The position numbers and the translations under genes are program-made. A DNA stretch of 64,000 nucleotides from Roseiarcus sp963823165. Lineage in GTDB: Bacteria > Pseudomonadota > Alphaproteobacteria > Rhizobiales > Beijerinckiaceae. How positions within the stretch are numbered: position 1 is the first letter of the stretch; each line of letters opens with the position of its first letter. Below the pieces are notes generated by a model. That model ran no database searches, was not told the origin of the DNA, and saw only the letters and a program-made list of their open reading frames with translations. The stretch lies in assembly GCA_963823165.1 (NCBI GenBank), contig CAWGKV010000001.1, forward strand, positions 248,001-312,000, given 5' to 3'. Below are positions 34,317 to 43,145 of this stretch, one piece after another.

Positions 34317-35312
34317 TTGCTGCACATTTCTGGATTTTCACGCGGCGCACGGCTAGCGGCGACGACCTTGGCCCTGGCCGGCGCGATCGCGCTGTCGGGC
34401 TGCGGCAGGAAACAGGAGACCCAAGCTGTCGTGGGGCAGGTCATCGCGCATGTCGGACCGGACGAGGTGACGCAGCAAGAGCTCGACAACGAGCTCCGCC
34501 TAGCCAACATTCCCGCCGACAAGCGCACCGACGCCGTGGTCAAGGCCGTTTTGACCCGCATCATCGAGCGAAAGTATCTCGACCAGCAGGCGGTCGCGGC
34601 CAAGCTCGACCGCGAGCCGACCGTTCACCTCGATATCCTTCGCGAGCACGAACAGATCCTGGCCAACGCTTACGTGCAGCGCGACATGCGCGCGAAGATC
34701 ACCGGCATCTCCAACTCCGAAGTCGACGCCTACATTCAGGCCCATCCCGAGAGGTTTGCAAACCGCCAGGTTTTTCAGATTGAGCAGGCGTCGTTCCCGC
34801 CGCAGAAGGACATGGAGTCGCTCGCCGCGGCGACGAAAAACTTCAAGACGATGGATCAGGTCGAGGCGAAGCTGAAAGACCTCGGGATCAAGTACAGCCG
34901 CGGGCCCGCGTCGCTGGACGGCGCGACAATGCCGGCGGAAATGCTGAAGCCGCTCGAAGCGCGGAAGCCGGATGACATCTTCTTCATTCGCTCGAGGACG
35001 AACGCGAGCTTCTTCAAGGTGCTTTCGGCGGACCAGACGCCGTTGGCCGGCGAGCAGGCGAAAGAATTGGCCAAGCGGGAGCTCGCCACCGAGCTCGTTA
35101 AGAAGGAGGCGCAGGAGACGTCCGCAGCCGCCCTCGCTGACGCCAAGTTCGAGGGCGACTACACGCGGATCATGACGGCCGCGACCCCGGCGACCCCCGC
35201 GGCAGGCGCCGAAGCGCCGGCCGGCGAAGCGCAGAGCGCCGAGAAGCCGGCGGGCGAGGCGCCGGCCGGAGAGAAGGCGGCCGACGAGCAGAAGGAAGCG
35301 CCGAAGAACTGA
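34317..35312 (+). CDS. EpsD-family peptidyl-prolyl cis-trans isomerase lipoprotein
   Basis: 331 residues starting at TTG 34317, with GGGAGA about 8 bp upstream; no better ATG precedes the signal sequence. Lipoprotein signal: TTLALAGAIALSGCG, with the lipobox cysteine near residue 29. The next 200 residues are SurA/parvulin-type helical and PPIase-like (VTQQELDNELRLANIP, NRQVFQIEQASFP), and the last 40 are an Ala/Pro/Glu/Lys-rich low-complexity tail. EpsD proteins assist exopolysaccharide secretion, but no such genes are nearby. Confidence 0.8.
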   Translation: MLHISGFSRGARLAATTLALAGAIALSGCGRKQETQAVVGQVIAHVGPDEVTQQELDNELRLANIPADKRTDAVVKAVLTRIIERKYLDQQAVAAKLDREPTVHLDILREHEQILANAYVQRDMRAKITGISNSEVDAYIQAHPERFANRQVFQIEQASFPPQKDMESLAAATKNFKTMDQVEAKLKDLGIKYSRGPASLDGATMPAEMLKPLEARKPDDIFFIRSRTNASFFKVLSADQTPLAGEQAKELAKRELATELVKKEAQETSAAALADAKFEGDYTRIMTAATPATPAAGAEAPAGEAQSAEKPAGEAPAGEKAADEQKEAPKN

Positions 35313-35328
35313 CGCCGCGACCCGGCGT
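35312..35328. terminator. Hairpin at the convergent end of the PPIase gene and hypE
   Basis: ACGCCG-CGACC-CGGCGT starts at the stop codon of the lipoprotein gene; a second dyad, GCGCCTG...CAGGCGC, follows in the next 35 bp. No T-run, so termination by these structures is only possible. Confidence 0.3.
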
Positions 35329-35408
35329 CGCGCCTGCAGCTGCGCCCAACTCCAGGCGCGGCCGACGCGGCCAGCGGCGCCGTCTGCAGGCGGCCGCCGC
35401 TCATGAGA

Positions 35409-36458
35409 TCAGCAAATTCGCGGCAGCTGCTCGCCCGAAAGCCAGTCGACGATGCGCCCGCCACCGAAGGCGGTGCGCATCTCGACGAAGCGGTTGGCGT
35501 CGTCGACCGCGCGGCCGATGATGGCCGATCTCGCTCCGAGCGGATGGGCCTTCATCGCGGCGACGAGCGCGTCGGCGAATTCGGGCGCGACGATCGCGAC
35601 AAGCTTGCCCTCGTTGGCGACATTGAGCGGGTCGAGCCCGAGAAACTCGCAGGCCGCAGCCACCTCGGGGCGGATCGGAATCGCCTCCTCCTCGATGGAA
35701 AAGCCGACACCCGACCGCTGGGCGAGTTCGTTGAGCGTCGCGGCAAGGCCGCCACGGGTCGGATCGCGCATCACCCGCAGGCCCGGGCCGACCGCCTTCA
35801 CCATGTCCGCGACGAGGCCGTGCAAGGCCGCCGTGTCGGACAGGATCTCGGTCTCGAACTCCAGGTTCTCGCGTTTCGACATCACCGCGACGCCGTGATC
35901 GCCCATGGTTCCCGAGACGATCGCCACGTCGCCCGCGCGCGCTGCGTCGCTCGAAAGGTTCAGTCCCGGCGGCGCGACGCCGACGCCCGCCGTCGACACG
36001 AACACCTTGTCGGCCTTGCCGCGCTCGACCACCTTCGTGTCGCCGGTGATGATAGGCGTCCCGGCGGCGCGCGCCGCCTCGCCCATGCTCGTCGCGACGC
36101 GTTCGAGGTCGGCGAGCGGAAACCCCTCCTCGATGACGAAACTCGCCGACAGATAGAGCGGACGGGCGCCCGCCATGGCGATGTCGTTGATCGTGCCGTT
36201 GACCGCGAGGCGCCCGATGTCGCCGCCGGGGAAGAAAATCGGCGATACGACGTAAGCGTCCGTCGTCATCACCATGCGGCCGGCGGCGACGTCGAACGCG
36301 GACTGGTCGTTGCCGGCGCTGAGCCAGTCGTTGCCGAAGGCGGCGTGGAAGACGTCCTCGATCAATTGCCCCATGGCGCGACCGCCCGCGCCGTGAGAAA
36401 GATCGATCCGGCCGTTCTTGAGGTCGAGTTTGCGGCGAACCGGCTTATCGGAGCTCAC
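35409..36458 (-). CDS. hypE: Hydrogenase maturation protein HypE
   Basis: 349 residues from GTG 36458, whose GTGA overlaps the hypD stop by 4 bp. The frame extends upstream to 37505 but that part is an out-of-frame shadow of hypD. Signatures: NGRIDLSHGAGGRAMGQLI at the N-terminus and the C-terminal PRIC ending, whose cysteine carries the thiocarboxamide. Dehydrates the carbamoyl group delivered by HypF to cyanide for the NiFe site. Last gene of hypBFCDE. Confidence 0.96.
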   Translation of the reverse strand: MSSDKPVRRKLDLKNGRIDLSHGAGGRAMGQLIEDVFHAAFGNDWLSAGNDQSAFDVAAGRMVMTTDAYVVSPIFFPGGDIGRLAVNGTINDIAMAGARPLYLSASFVIEEGFPLADLERVATSMGEAARAAGTPIITGDTKVVERGKADKVFVSTAGVGVAPPGLNLSSDAARAGDVAIVSGTMGDHGVAVMSKRENLEFETEILSDTAALHGLVADMVKAVGPGLRVMRDPTRGGLAATLNELAQRSGVGFSIEEEAIPIRPEVAAACEFLGLDPLNVANEGKLVAIVAPEFADALVAAMKAHPLGARSAIIGRAVDDANRFVEMRTAFGGGRIVDWLSGEQLPRIC

Positions 36459-37609
36459 GCGACTTCCTTCTTCGGCTGATCGCGGGCTTTCTCGCGGAAG
36501 CGGCCGTATGTCCAGTGCGCGGCGCAGGCGCCCTCCGGCGACACCATGCAGGAGCCCATCGGCGTGTCGGGCGTGCAGAGCCCGCCGAACAGCTTGCATT
36601 CGCGCGGCTTTTTGGCGCCGCGCAAGATGGCGCCGCATTCGCACGCGGGGTTGTCCCTGGCGGGCTTCTGGATCAGGCCGAAGCGGCGCTCCGCATCGTA
36701 ATCCTCGAAGGCCGGCCGGAGGCGAAGCGCGCTCGACGGCAGCCAGCCGAGCCCCCGCCACTCGAACAACTCGCGCGTCTCGAAAATCGCCGCGACCTCG
36801 CGCTGGGCCTTGACGTTTCCCTCTGGCGTGACGGCCCGAATGTACTGGTTCTCGACCTCGGCCCGCTCCTCGTTGATCTGCCTGACCAGCATGAGGATCG
36901 CCTGGGCGACGTCGAGCGGCTCGAAGCCGGCGATCACAACGGGCTTCCCGTAATCGCGGGCGAAGGGCTCGTAGGGGCGCGTGCCGATCACGGTGCTGAC
37001 ATGGGCCGGCCCCACGAAGCCTTCGATCAGGACCCGCCCGTCGTCGCCGTCGGTCGCCCCGTCGAGAATCGCCCGCATCGCCGGTGGCGTCATCACGTGA
37101 TTGCAGAGGATGGAAAAATTCTTCAGCCATTTCTTCCCGGCGGCGCGGATCGCGAGCGCGGTCGGCGGCGTCGTCGTCTCGAAGCCGATGGCGAAAAACA
37201 CCACTTCTCGGCCCGGTTCGGTCTCGGCGACGCGGATCGCGTCGAGCGTCGAATAGACCATGCGGACGTCGGCGCCTTCCGCCTTGGCCTTGAGCAGGCT
37301 CGAGCCCTTGGACCCGGGGACGCGCATCAGGTCGCCGTAGGCGCAAAGCGTGACTCGGGGATCGAGCGCTAAGGCGATCGCCATGTCGACCCGCGCCATC
37401 GGCAGGACGCAGACGGGGCAGCCGGGCCCGTGGATCATCTGCACGTTGGCGGGCAGCAGATCCTCGAGGCCGTAGCGCGAGATCGCATGCGTGTGTCCCC
37501 CGCAAAACTCCATCAGGCGGTACGTCCGGTCAGGCCTCGCCTCGCGGGCGATCCCGGCGGCGAGCGAACGGGCGAGCGCGCCGTCGCGATATTCGTCGAC
37601 GTATTTCAC
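36455..37609 (-). CDS. hypD: Hydrogenase maturation factor HypD
   Basis: 384 residues. MEFCGGHTHAISRYG and GPGCPVCVLPMARVD carry conserved cysteines; the C-terminal part has the cysteine set around CECGAILRG and CKLFGGLCTPDTPMGSCMVSPEGAC that holds the [4Fe-4S] cluster. Scaffold, with HypC, for assembly of Fe(CN)2CO. Its start overlaps the hypC stop by 4 bp. Confidence 0.97.
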   Translation of the reverse strand: MKYVDEYRDGALARSLAAGIAREARPDRTYRLMEFCGGHTHAISRYGLEDLLPANVQMIHGPGCPVCVLPMARVDMAIALALDPRVTLCAYGDLMRVPGSKGSSLLKAKAEGADVRMVYSTLDAIRVAETEPGREVVFFAIGFETTTPPTALAIRAAGKKWLKNFSILCNHVMTPPAMRAILDGATDGDDGRVLIEGFVGPAHVSTVIGTRPYEPFARDYGKPVVIAGFEPLDVAQAILMLVRQINEERAEVENQYIRAVTPEGNVKAQREVAAIFETRELFEWRGLGWLPSSALRLRPAFEDYDAERRFGLIQKPARDNPACECGAILRGAKKPRECKLFGGLCTPDTPMGSCMVSPEGACAAHWTYGRFREKARDQPKKEVA

Positions 37610-37827
37610 GCGGCGGCTCCCACGGCGTTCAGGAGCTCGATCGTCCTTTGCGCCTCTTCCGGGTCGATCTTGGCCAGCGCGTAGCCGACATGCAGCACGA
37701 CGTAATCCCCGACCTTCACATCGTCGATGAGCGCCGTCGAAACGACCTTGACCACGCCGTCGAGGCTGACCTTGGCCATGTCGTCCGGCAGCACTTCACG
37801 CACTTCCACAGGAATCGCAAGGCACAT
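37606..37827 (-). CDS. hypC: Hydrogenase assembly chaperone HypC
   Basis: 73 residues starting MCLAIPVEV, with the invariant second-position cysteine, followed by VGDYVVLHVGYALAKIDPEEA, the family core. Binds HypD and the hydrogenase precursor. It sits 4 bp after hypF. Confidence 0.97.
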   Translation of the reverse strand: MCLAIPVEVREVLPDDMAKVSLDGVVKVVSTALIDDVKVGDYVVLHVGYALAKIDPEEAQRTIELLNAVGAAA

Positions 37828-37831
37828 GGGA

Positions 37832-40111
37832 TCATTCCTCCATCCAGTTTCCGCCGGCGCGAGCCAGGGCGTGCGCGAACGCCGCCTGTCCGAACGAGAG
37901 GCCGCCGTCGTTGGCGGGGACCTCCCGCGGCAGCGCCGGGTCGAGCCCGCGGGCCCTGAGCGCGGCCGTCATCCCCTCGGCGAGGACGCGGTTCATCAGA
38001 CACCCGCCGCCGAGCGCGACACGGTTAAGATTTCTCGCCGAGGCCTCGGCGCCGATCCACTCGGCGAGCCCCGCGATCAAGGTTCCATGAAAGGCTTCCG
38101 CCGCCTCGCGGCCGCTAAGCCTTTCGCGCAGCATAATCTCCGCGGCCGGGGCGAGATCGAGGCGGCCGTCCGCGATCGTCCAGCCGCCGGGGAGGATTCT
38201 CGGCGTCGCGACCAGCGCCTCGAGCTCCATCGCCGCCTGCCCTTCGTATTGCTGGCGAAGGCAAACGCCGGCCAGCGCGGCGACGGCGTCGAACAGACGC
38301 CCCAGGCTCGTCGTCCTGGGGAACCGCGCGCCGCGGGCGATAGCCTTCGAGAGCCGCGCCGCGTCGGGCAGACCGGGAAAGAGGCGGGAGGCCTCGCCGA
38401 GCCTTCCCAGCCGATGCAGCATCGCCACGCCCATGCGCCACGGTTCGCGCGCCGCCTTGTCGCCGCCCGGCAGGGCGAGCGGTTCGAGGGCGCCGACGCG
38501 CGTCCACCGCGCGCCGTCGAGGACGATCAGCTCGCCGCCCCAGGGCGCGCCGTCGGCGCCGTAGCCGTGTCCGTCGAGCGCGACGCCGAGCACGTTCCCG
38601 CTCCAGCGCTTCTCCGCGGCGACCGCGGCGACATGGGCGACGTGATGCTGGACCGCGATCACCGGCAGGCCCGAGGATTCGGCGGACCGCGTCGACACGA
38701 AGTCGGGATGCAGGTCGCGAACCGCACATTGCGGCTCGACCTCGAGGATCGACGTCAGATGTTCGATCGTCTCGGCGCGGAAACGGATGGTTTCGCGGTC
38801 GTCGAGATCGCCGATGTGCTGGGAGACGAAGGCCTCGCGGCCACGGGTCACCGTGATCGTGTTCTTGAGGTCGCCGCCCGCGGCGATGAGGCTCGGCCCG
38901 TCGGCGCCGAGGTCGATCGGATCCGGAACGAAGCCGCGGGCGCGGCGGAGATAGGCGGGGGCGCCGTCGAGGGCGCGCACGACGGAATCGTCGGCCCTGA
39001 CGACGATCGCCCGGTCGTGCGTCACGATCAGGTCGGCGATGCCGGAAAGGCGGCGCTGCGCGTCGTCGTCGGAGGCGACCAAGGGCTCGCCGCCGGGATT
39101 GGCGCTGGTTGTGACGAGCGCCAGGTCGGACGGCGCGTCCCGCCAGGCGTGGAAATCCGGCGCGCCCGCGAGCGCGTGCAGGAGGAGCCAGTGCATCGGC
39201 GTATAGGCGAGCATCAGGCCGATGTCGCGGAGGTTCGGGGCGACGCTCGGTGCGATTTTGCCGCAACTCGGGGCGAGCACGATCGGACGCGCCTGGCTCG
39301 CGAGCAGCGTTCGCTCGGACGGGCCGATTTCGGCCAGACGCTCGGCGCTCGCGAGATTGGCGACCATCACCGCGAAAGGTTTTGCGTCGCGCGCCTTGCG
39401 CCGGCGGAGGCGCGCCACCGCCGCCTCGTCATGCGCGTCGCAGAGGAGATGGAAGCCGCCGAGCCCCTTCAGCGCCACCACGCCTCCCGCCTTCAAGACG
39501 GACGCAGCGTCCTCGATCGGGAGGTTGAGTCTCGGTCCGCAGCGGGGACAGGCGATCGGCTCAGCGTGGAAGCGCCGGTTCGCCGGATCGGAATAGTCGC
39601 GCGCGCAGTCCGCGCACATCGGGAACGACGCCATCGAAGTTTGCGCCCGGTCGTAGGGGAGCGCGCGCGTCAGCGTGTAGCGGGGGCCGCAATGGGTGCA
39701 GTTGATCAGCGGGTAGCCGAAGAAGCGGCTCGTCGGGTCGAACAGCTCTTCGAGACAGGCGCCGCACACGGCCGCGTCGGCGCCGATGCGGGTGGTCGTC
39801 CTGCCCTGCCGCGTGTCGTCGATTACGAATCCCTCGCCGCCGACCGGCGCGATCGGGGCGGCCTCGACCGAGTCGATGCGCGCGAGCGGCGGCGGCGCCT
39901 GCCGGAGCTCGGCCAGGAAGTTTTTGGCGCGCGCGCCTTCGATCTCGATCAGCACGCCCTCGGCGTCGTTGCGCACGAAGCCGCTCAGTCCCAAACGCGA
40001 GGCAAGGCCATAGGCGAAGGGGCGAAAGCCGACGCCCTGCACCACGCCGCGCACCCTGAGACGCAGACGTTCTCCATTCTGCAGGATAGGCGCCGGCGCT
40101 CCCACTGTCAT
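37832..40111 (-). CDS. hypF: Carbamoyltransferase HypF
   Basis: 759 residues from ATG 40111, 4-bp overlap with hypB; the frame extends to 40414 inside hypB without support. Domains in order: acylphosphatase (LRVRGVVQGVGFRPFAYGLA), paired zinc fingers (CGACLEE, CTHCGPR, CADCARD, CPRCGP), a YrdC-like domain (VVALKGLGGFHLLCDA) and a Kae1-like domain (VQHHVAHVAA, GGCLMNRVLAEG). Uses carbamoyl phosphate and ATP to carbamoylate HypE. Confidence 0.97.
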   Translation of the reverse strand: MTVGAPAPILQNGERLRLRVRGVVQGVGFRPFAYGLASRLGLSGFVRNDAEGVLIEIEGARAKNFLAELRQAPPPLARIDSVEAAPIAPVGGEGFVIDDTRQGRTTTRIGADAAVCGACLEELFDPTSRFFGYPLINCTHCGPRYTLTRALPYDRAQTSMASFPMCADCARDYSDPANRRFHAEPIACPRCGPRLNLPIEDAASVLKAGGVVALKGLGGFHLLCDAHDEAAVARLRRRKARDAKPFAVMVANLASAERLAEIGPSERTLLASQARPIVLAPSCGKIAPSVAPNLRDIGLMLAYTPMHWLLLHALAGAPDFHAWRDAPSDLALVTTSANPGGEPLVASDDDAQRRLSGIADLIVTHDRAIVVRADDSVVRALDGAPAYLRRARGFVPDPIDLGADGPSLIAAGGDLKNTITVTRGREAFVSQHIGDLDDRETIRFRAETIEHLTSILEVEPQCAVRDLHPDFVSTRSAESSGLPVIAVQHHVAHVAAVAAEKRWSGNVLGVALDGHGYGADGAPWGGELIVLDGARWTRVGALEPLALPGGDKAAREPWRMGVAMLHRLGRLGEASRLFPGLPDAARLSKAIARGARFPRTTSLGRLFDAVAALAGVCLRQQYEGQAAMELEALVATPRILPGGWTIADGRLDLAPAAEIMLRERLSGREAAEAFHGTLIAGLAEWIGAEASARNLNRVALGGGCLMNRVLAEGMTAALRARGLDPALPREVPANDGGLSFGQAAFAHALARAGGNWMEE

Positions 40112-41028
40112 CCTTTCGCAACGGCGGCGACGTGCCGCGCCGCGGAAGCCTCGATCCAGGCGGCGAAGGCGGCGACCCCCTCTCCCGTCCGGGCCGAAAC
40201 GATCAGCGTCTGGAGGTTCGGGTTGATGCGCAAGGCGTTTGCGAGGCATTTGTCCACGTCGAAATCGAGATGCGGGAGGAGGTCGGCCTTGTTCAACAGC
40301 ATGAGATCGGCGGTGGCGAACATGTCCGGGTATTTGATCGGCTTGTCCTCGCCCTCGGTGACCGACAGCACGACGACCCGCCGCGCCTCGCCGAGATCGA
40401 AGGCGGCCGGGCACACCAGATTGCCGACATTCTCGATGAACAGCGCCGAGCCCGGCGCAGGGTTCAGGCTCTCCAGCGCGTGGCCGACCATATGCGCGTC
40501 GAGATGGCAGCCCTTCCCCGTATTGATCTGGATCGCCGGGGCGCCGGCGCCGCGGATGCGCTCGGCGTCGTTGGACGTCTGCTGGTCGCCTTCGATCACC
40601 GCGACCGGAAGCCGGTCCTTGAGCGCCTCGATCGCCTTGACCAGCAGGCTCGTCTTGCCCGAGCCGGGGCTGGAGACCAGGTTGAGGGCGAACAGCCGCC
40701 TTTCGGCGAAGGTGCGCCGGTTGTCCCGCGCGTAGGAATCATTCTTCGACAGAATGTCCTGCTCGATCTTGATCATCCGCTCCGGGCTCACGCCCGGCGC
40801 GTGCGCGTGATCGTGGCCGGGCGCGTCCGCGTGATCATGGGAGTGCGCAGGGTCGGGATCCGCATGGCCGTCGTCATGATGGGGATGCGGATGGCTGTGC
40901 GGCCCGCGACCGTCGCCGTGATCGTGAACATATTCGTCCGTCCGGTCGGGGGCGCGAAACTGCGCCTCGCCCGGTTTGCCCTTTTCAAGAACCACTTCGG
41001 CCTGGCCGCATCCGCAAACGCCGCACAT
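40108..41028 (-). CDS. hypB: Hydrogenase/urease nickel incorporation GTPase HypB, histidine-rich
   Basis: 306 residues from ATG 41028 (MCGVCGCGQ, the N-terminal nickel-binding CxxCGC motif); the frame to 41352 is upstream noise. Residues about 30-80 form a His/Asp-rich nickel-storage segment (HDHGDGRGPHSHPHPHHDDG and similar). G1 loop SSPGSGKTSLL, then EGDQQTSNDAERI, GKGCHLDAHM and NKADLL. Inserts Ni into NiFe hydrogenase. First gene of the hyp operon; hypA is not adjacent. Confidence 0.96.
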   Translation of the reverse strand: MCGVCGCGQAEVVLEKGKPGEAQFRAPDRTDEYVHDHGDGRGPHSHPHPHHDDGHADPDPAHSHDHADAPGHDHAHAPGVSPERMIKIEQDILSKNDSYARDNRRTFAERRLFALNLVSSPGSGKTSLLVKAIEALKDRLPVAVIEGDQQTSNDAERIRGAGAPAIQINTGKGCHLDAHMVGHALESLNPAPGSALFIENVGNLVCPAAFDLGEARRVVVLSVTEGEDKPIKYPDMFATADLMLLNKADLLPHLDFDVDKCLANALRINPNLQTLIVSARTGEGVAAFAAWIEASAARHVAAVAKG

Positions 41029-41367
41029 CAGGCGCTCTCCACTTTTTCCGCTTTCCGCTCGCCGCTGTCGGCCGCGGCCTTCGACGCCTTCGCGCTCATT
41101 CGTGTCTCTTCCCGCTCTTTGTGGTGAATATTCACCACAAAGAACGGGAAGGCGCGCAAAGACGCCGCCGCGCGCGACGCCCGAACATAGAGGCCCTGGC
41201 CTCGCCTCGCCAGCGATCCGCGCGCGTCGTTTCGTCTCATGCGCGAACATAGGAGCCGCCAGAGGGCCGGCGTACCCGCCCCGTCCGACCTCGCAGCCGT
41301 GCGATGTATATTGTGCGCCGCACGAAACCCGGTCGATCAGGCGATGCGTCAAATTGTCGCCCGGCGT
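41029..41367. other. Intergenic region upstream of hypB
   Basis: 339 bp holding the hyp promoter region and the palindrome described next. Downstream of the palindrome the text CAAAGAACGGGAAGGCGCGCAAAGACGCC looks like a dispersed repeat seen in several bacterial genomes, described here only by appearance. No gene is supported. Confidence 0.45.
41111..41148. repeat. 38-bp palindrome upstream of hypB
   Basis: Two 19-bp arms meet without spacer at 41129/41130 (core CTTTGTGGTGAAT / ATTCACCACAAAG) with one mismatch per arm pair. It lies 83 bp upstream of the hypB ATG. It may be a dispersed repeat, an operator or a recombination site. Confidence 0.8.
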
Positions 41368-43110
41368 CTATTTCTCCTCGCGCCGCTTTCTTTCCGCCTC
41401 GTCCCAGCGGTCAGCGCCTGGAGATCGGGAACGAAACCCAGCCCCTTCCGGGCGTCCGACGAAATGACGGACTGCGACGTAACCACGTCGATCAGCGCCG
41501 GGGCGCTGTTCAACGCGCGCCTCAACGTCTGGCAGATCGACCGCCTGCTCGACCCGTTCGCCGTGGGCGCCCGGCGCGCGCGCCAGCGCGGCATAGTCCG
41601 AATGCCGCAGCGTTGTGCCCACGACTCTGCCGCCATAGTTCAGTTCCTGATCCAGGCGCTCGATATTCCACGCCGCGTTGTTCGAGACGATGAAGACGAC
41701 CTTGGCGCCGTGTCGGACGGCAGTGTCTATCTCCATCGCATTGATCCCGAAGGCGCCGTCGCCGTTCACCGAGATCACCTGCCGGTCCGGCATCGCCAGG
41801 GCCGCGGCGATCGCAAACGGAACCCCGACGCCGAGGCAGCCGAACGCTCCCGAATCCATGTACGTCTTCGCCTGAAGACCCGTCCGGGCAAAGCTGAGAA
41901 GGTCGCCGCCGTCGGCGATCGCCACGCTGTCGGGATCGGCGACGGCAGCGATGGCGTCGAAGATGGCTCGCGGATGGACTTTGCCGTCCGAGCCCCGCAA
42001 CGGCTGCTTTCCCGCGACCGCCGTCGCCATGCGTTCGCGGTGGCGGCGACGCAATCCTTCGGCCCATGCTGCGTCGACAGCGACCGCGCGGTTACCGGCG
42101 GTTTCGAGCATGGCGGCGAGAGCGACGTGCGGACTGGCGAGTATTTCAGGCTGTCCACGCCGGTTGTCGATGAGCTCGCCGGCCGTATCGGCGATGCGAA
42201 TGAAGCGCGCGTTCGGGAACACCGCCGGCGACCCGTAGCCGACCTGGTAGTCAAGCTTGCGGCCTATCAGCAAAACCACGTCGGCTTCGGCCATCGCGGC
42301 GGCTCTTGCCGCGGCGATACTCGAGGGATGGTCGGAGGCCACGAGGCCGCGGCTCTCCTGCGTATCGAGATAGAGCGCGCCCGTGGCGTCCAGCAGCCGC
42401 ACGAGCGCCGGTCCCGCGAGCCGCGCGCCGCGTCCGGTGAGGACGAGCGGACGCTTCGCGGACCAAAAAAGGTCGACCGCCTCATCGACTGCGTCCGGAT
42501 CCGGGTATAGCACGCGCGGCGTCTTGGGTCGCATCCATTCCGAGAGCACCAGCTGGGGCGGCACTCGCGTACGCAAAACGTCGGTGGGGACTTCAATGTA
42601 GACCGGGCCAGGCTCGCCCGCGTCGCCTGTCGCGCGGGCGACGGCCTCATCGAGTTCGCGCACCACCTGCTCGGGCACGCGCGCCGTGCGTGAGGCGCGT
42701 GAGACCGGCCGCAAGATTTCGACATGCGGGATGTCCTGCAAAGGTCCCATGTTCGCTTGCGCGCGTGGACTGCAGCCGCCGATCAAGAGCAGGGGGACGC
42801 GGGCAAGGGAGGCGTTGGCCATTGCGGTCACCGTATTGGTGACCCCCGGGCCGGCCGTGACCATGGCGACGCCAAGTTGATCCGTCAGCTCGGCGTGCGC
42901 ATGCGCCATATGCACGGCAGCGCTTTCGTGCCGGACGTCGATGATGCGAATGCCGCGACGCGCGGCATGATCCCAGATCGGTTGGATGTGACCGCCCTGC
43001 AAACCGAATATTCGGTCCACGCCGCGCGCCTCGAGAAAGCGGGCGATCCAGGCTGCGCAGGAGTCTTCGTCGACGTTGAGGTCCCGCACGTTGTCGTCGG
43101 CTGCGCTCAT
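41368..43110 (-). CDS. ThDP-dependent enzyme (acetolactate synthase / 2-hydroxyacyl-CoA lyase type), C-terminus disturbed by two compensating frameshifts
   Basis: About 580 residues. ATG 43110 has a GGGAGAGAAG ribosome site; a GTG at 43149 overlapping the upstream stop is the alternative. ThDP fold: catalytic glutamate in DVRHESAAVHMAHAHAE, TAGPGVTNTVTAMANA, and the ThDP motif NGDGAFGINAMEIDTAV...NNAAWN. Near 41530 one extra base throws the frame into nonsense, while the alternate frame reads RALNSAPALIDVVTSQ...GLGFVPDLQALT; a missing base near 41405 restores the frame for WDEAERKRREEK. Paired with an acyl-CoA ligase, it might act on 2-hydroxyacyl-CoA or oxalyl-CoA; this is inference. Confidence 0.8.
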   Translation of the reverse strand: MSAADDNVRDLNVDEDSCAAWIARFLEARGVDRIFGLQGGHIQPIWDHAARRGIRIIDVRHESAAVHMAHAHAELTDQLGVAMVTAGPGVTNTVTAMANASLARVPLLLIGGCSPRAQANMGPLQDIPHVEILRPVSRASRTARVPEQVVRELDEAVARATGDAGEPGPVYIEVPTDVLRTRVPPQLVLSEWMRPKTPRVLYPDPDAVDEAVDLFWSAKRPLVLTGRGARLAGPALVRLLDATGALYLDTQESRGLVASDHPSSIAAARAAAMAEADVVLLIGRKLDYQVGYGSPAVFPNARFIRIADTAGELIDNRRGQPEILASPHVALAAMLETAGNRAVAVDAAWAEGLRRRHRERMATAVAGKQPLRGSDGKVHPRAIFDAIAAVADPDSVAIADGGDLLSFARTGLQAKTYMDSGAFGCLGVGVPFAIAAALAMPDRQVISVNGDGAFGINAMEIDTAVRHGAKVVFIVSNNAAWNIERLDQELNYGGRVVGTTLRHSDYAALARAPGAHGERVEQAVDLPDVEARVEQRPGADRRGYVAVRHFVGRPEGAGFRSRSPGADRWDEAERKRREEK

Positions 43111-43145
43111 CAGCTTCTCTCCCTCGACGGCCCCGGCGTCGCTGC

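Noticed and set aside
36459..37505. N-terminal extension of hypE to 37505
   Set aside because: It translates hypD in the wrong frame; GTG 36458 gives the normal HypE start and a 4-bp overlap.
37727..40735. 1002-residue open frame opposite hypF and hypB
   Set aside because: Antisense shadow of well-supported hyp genes with biased composition.
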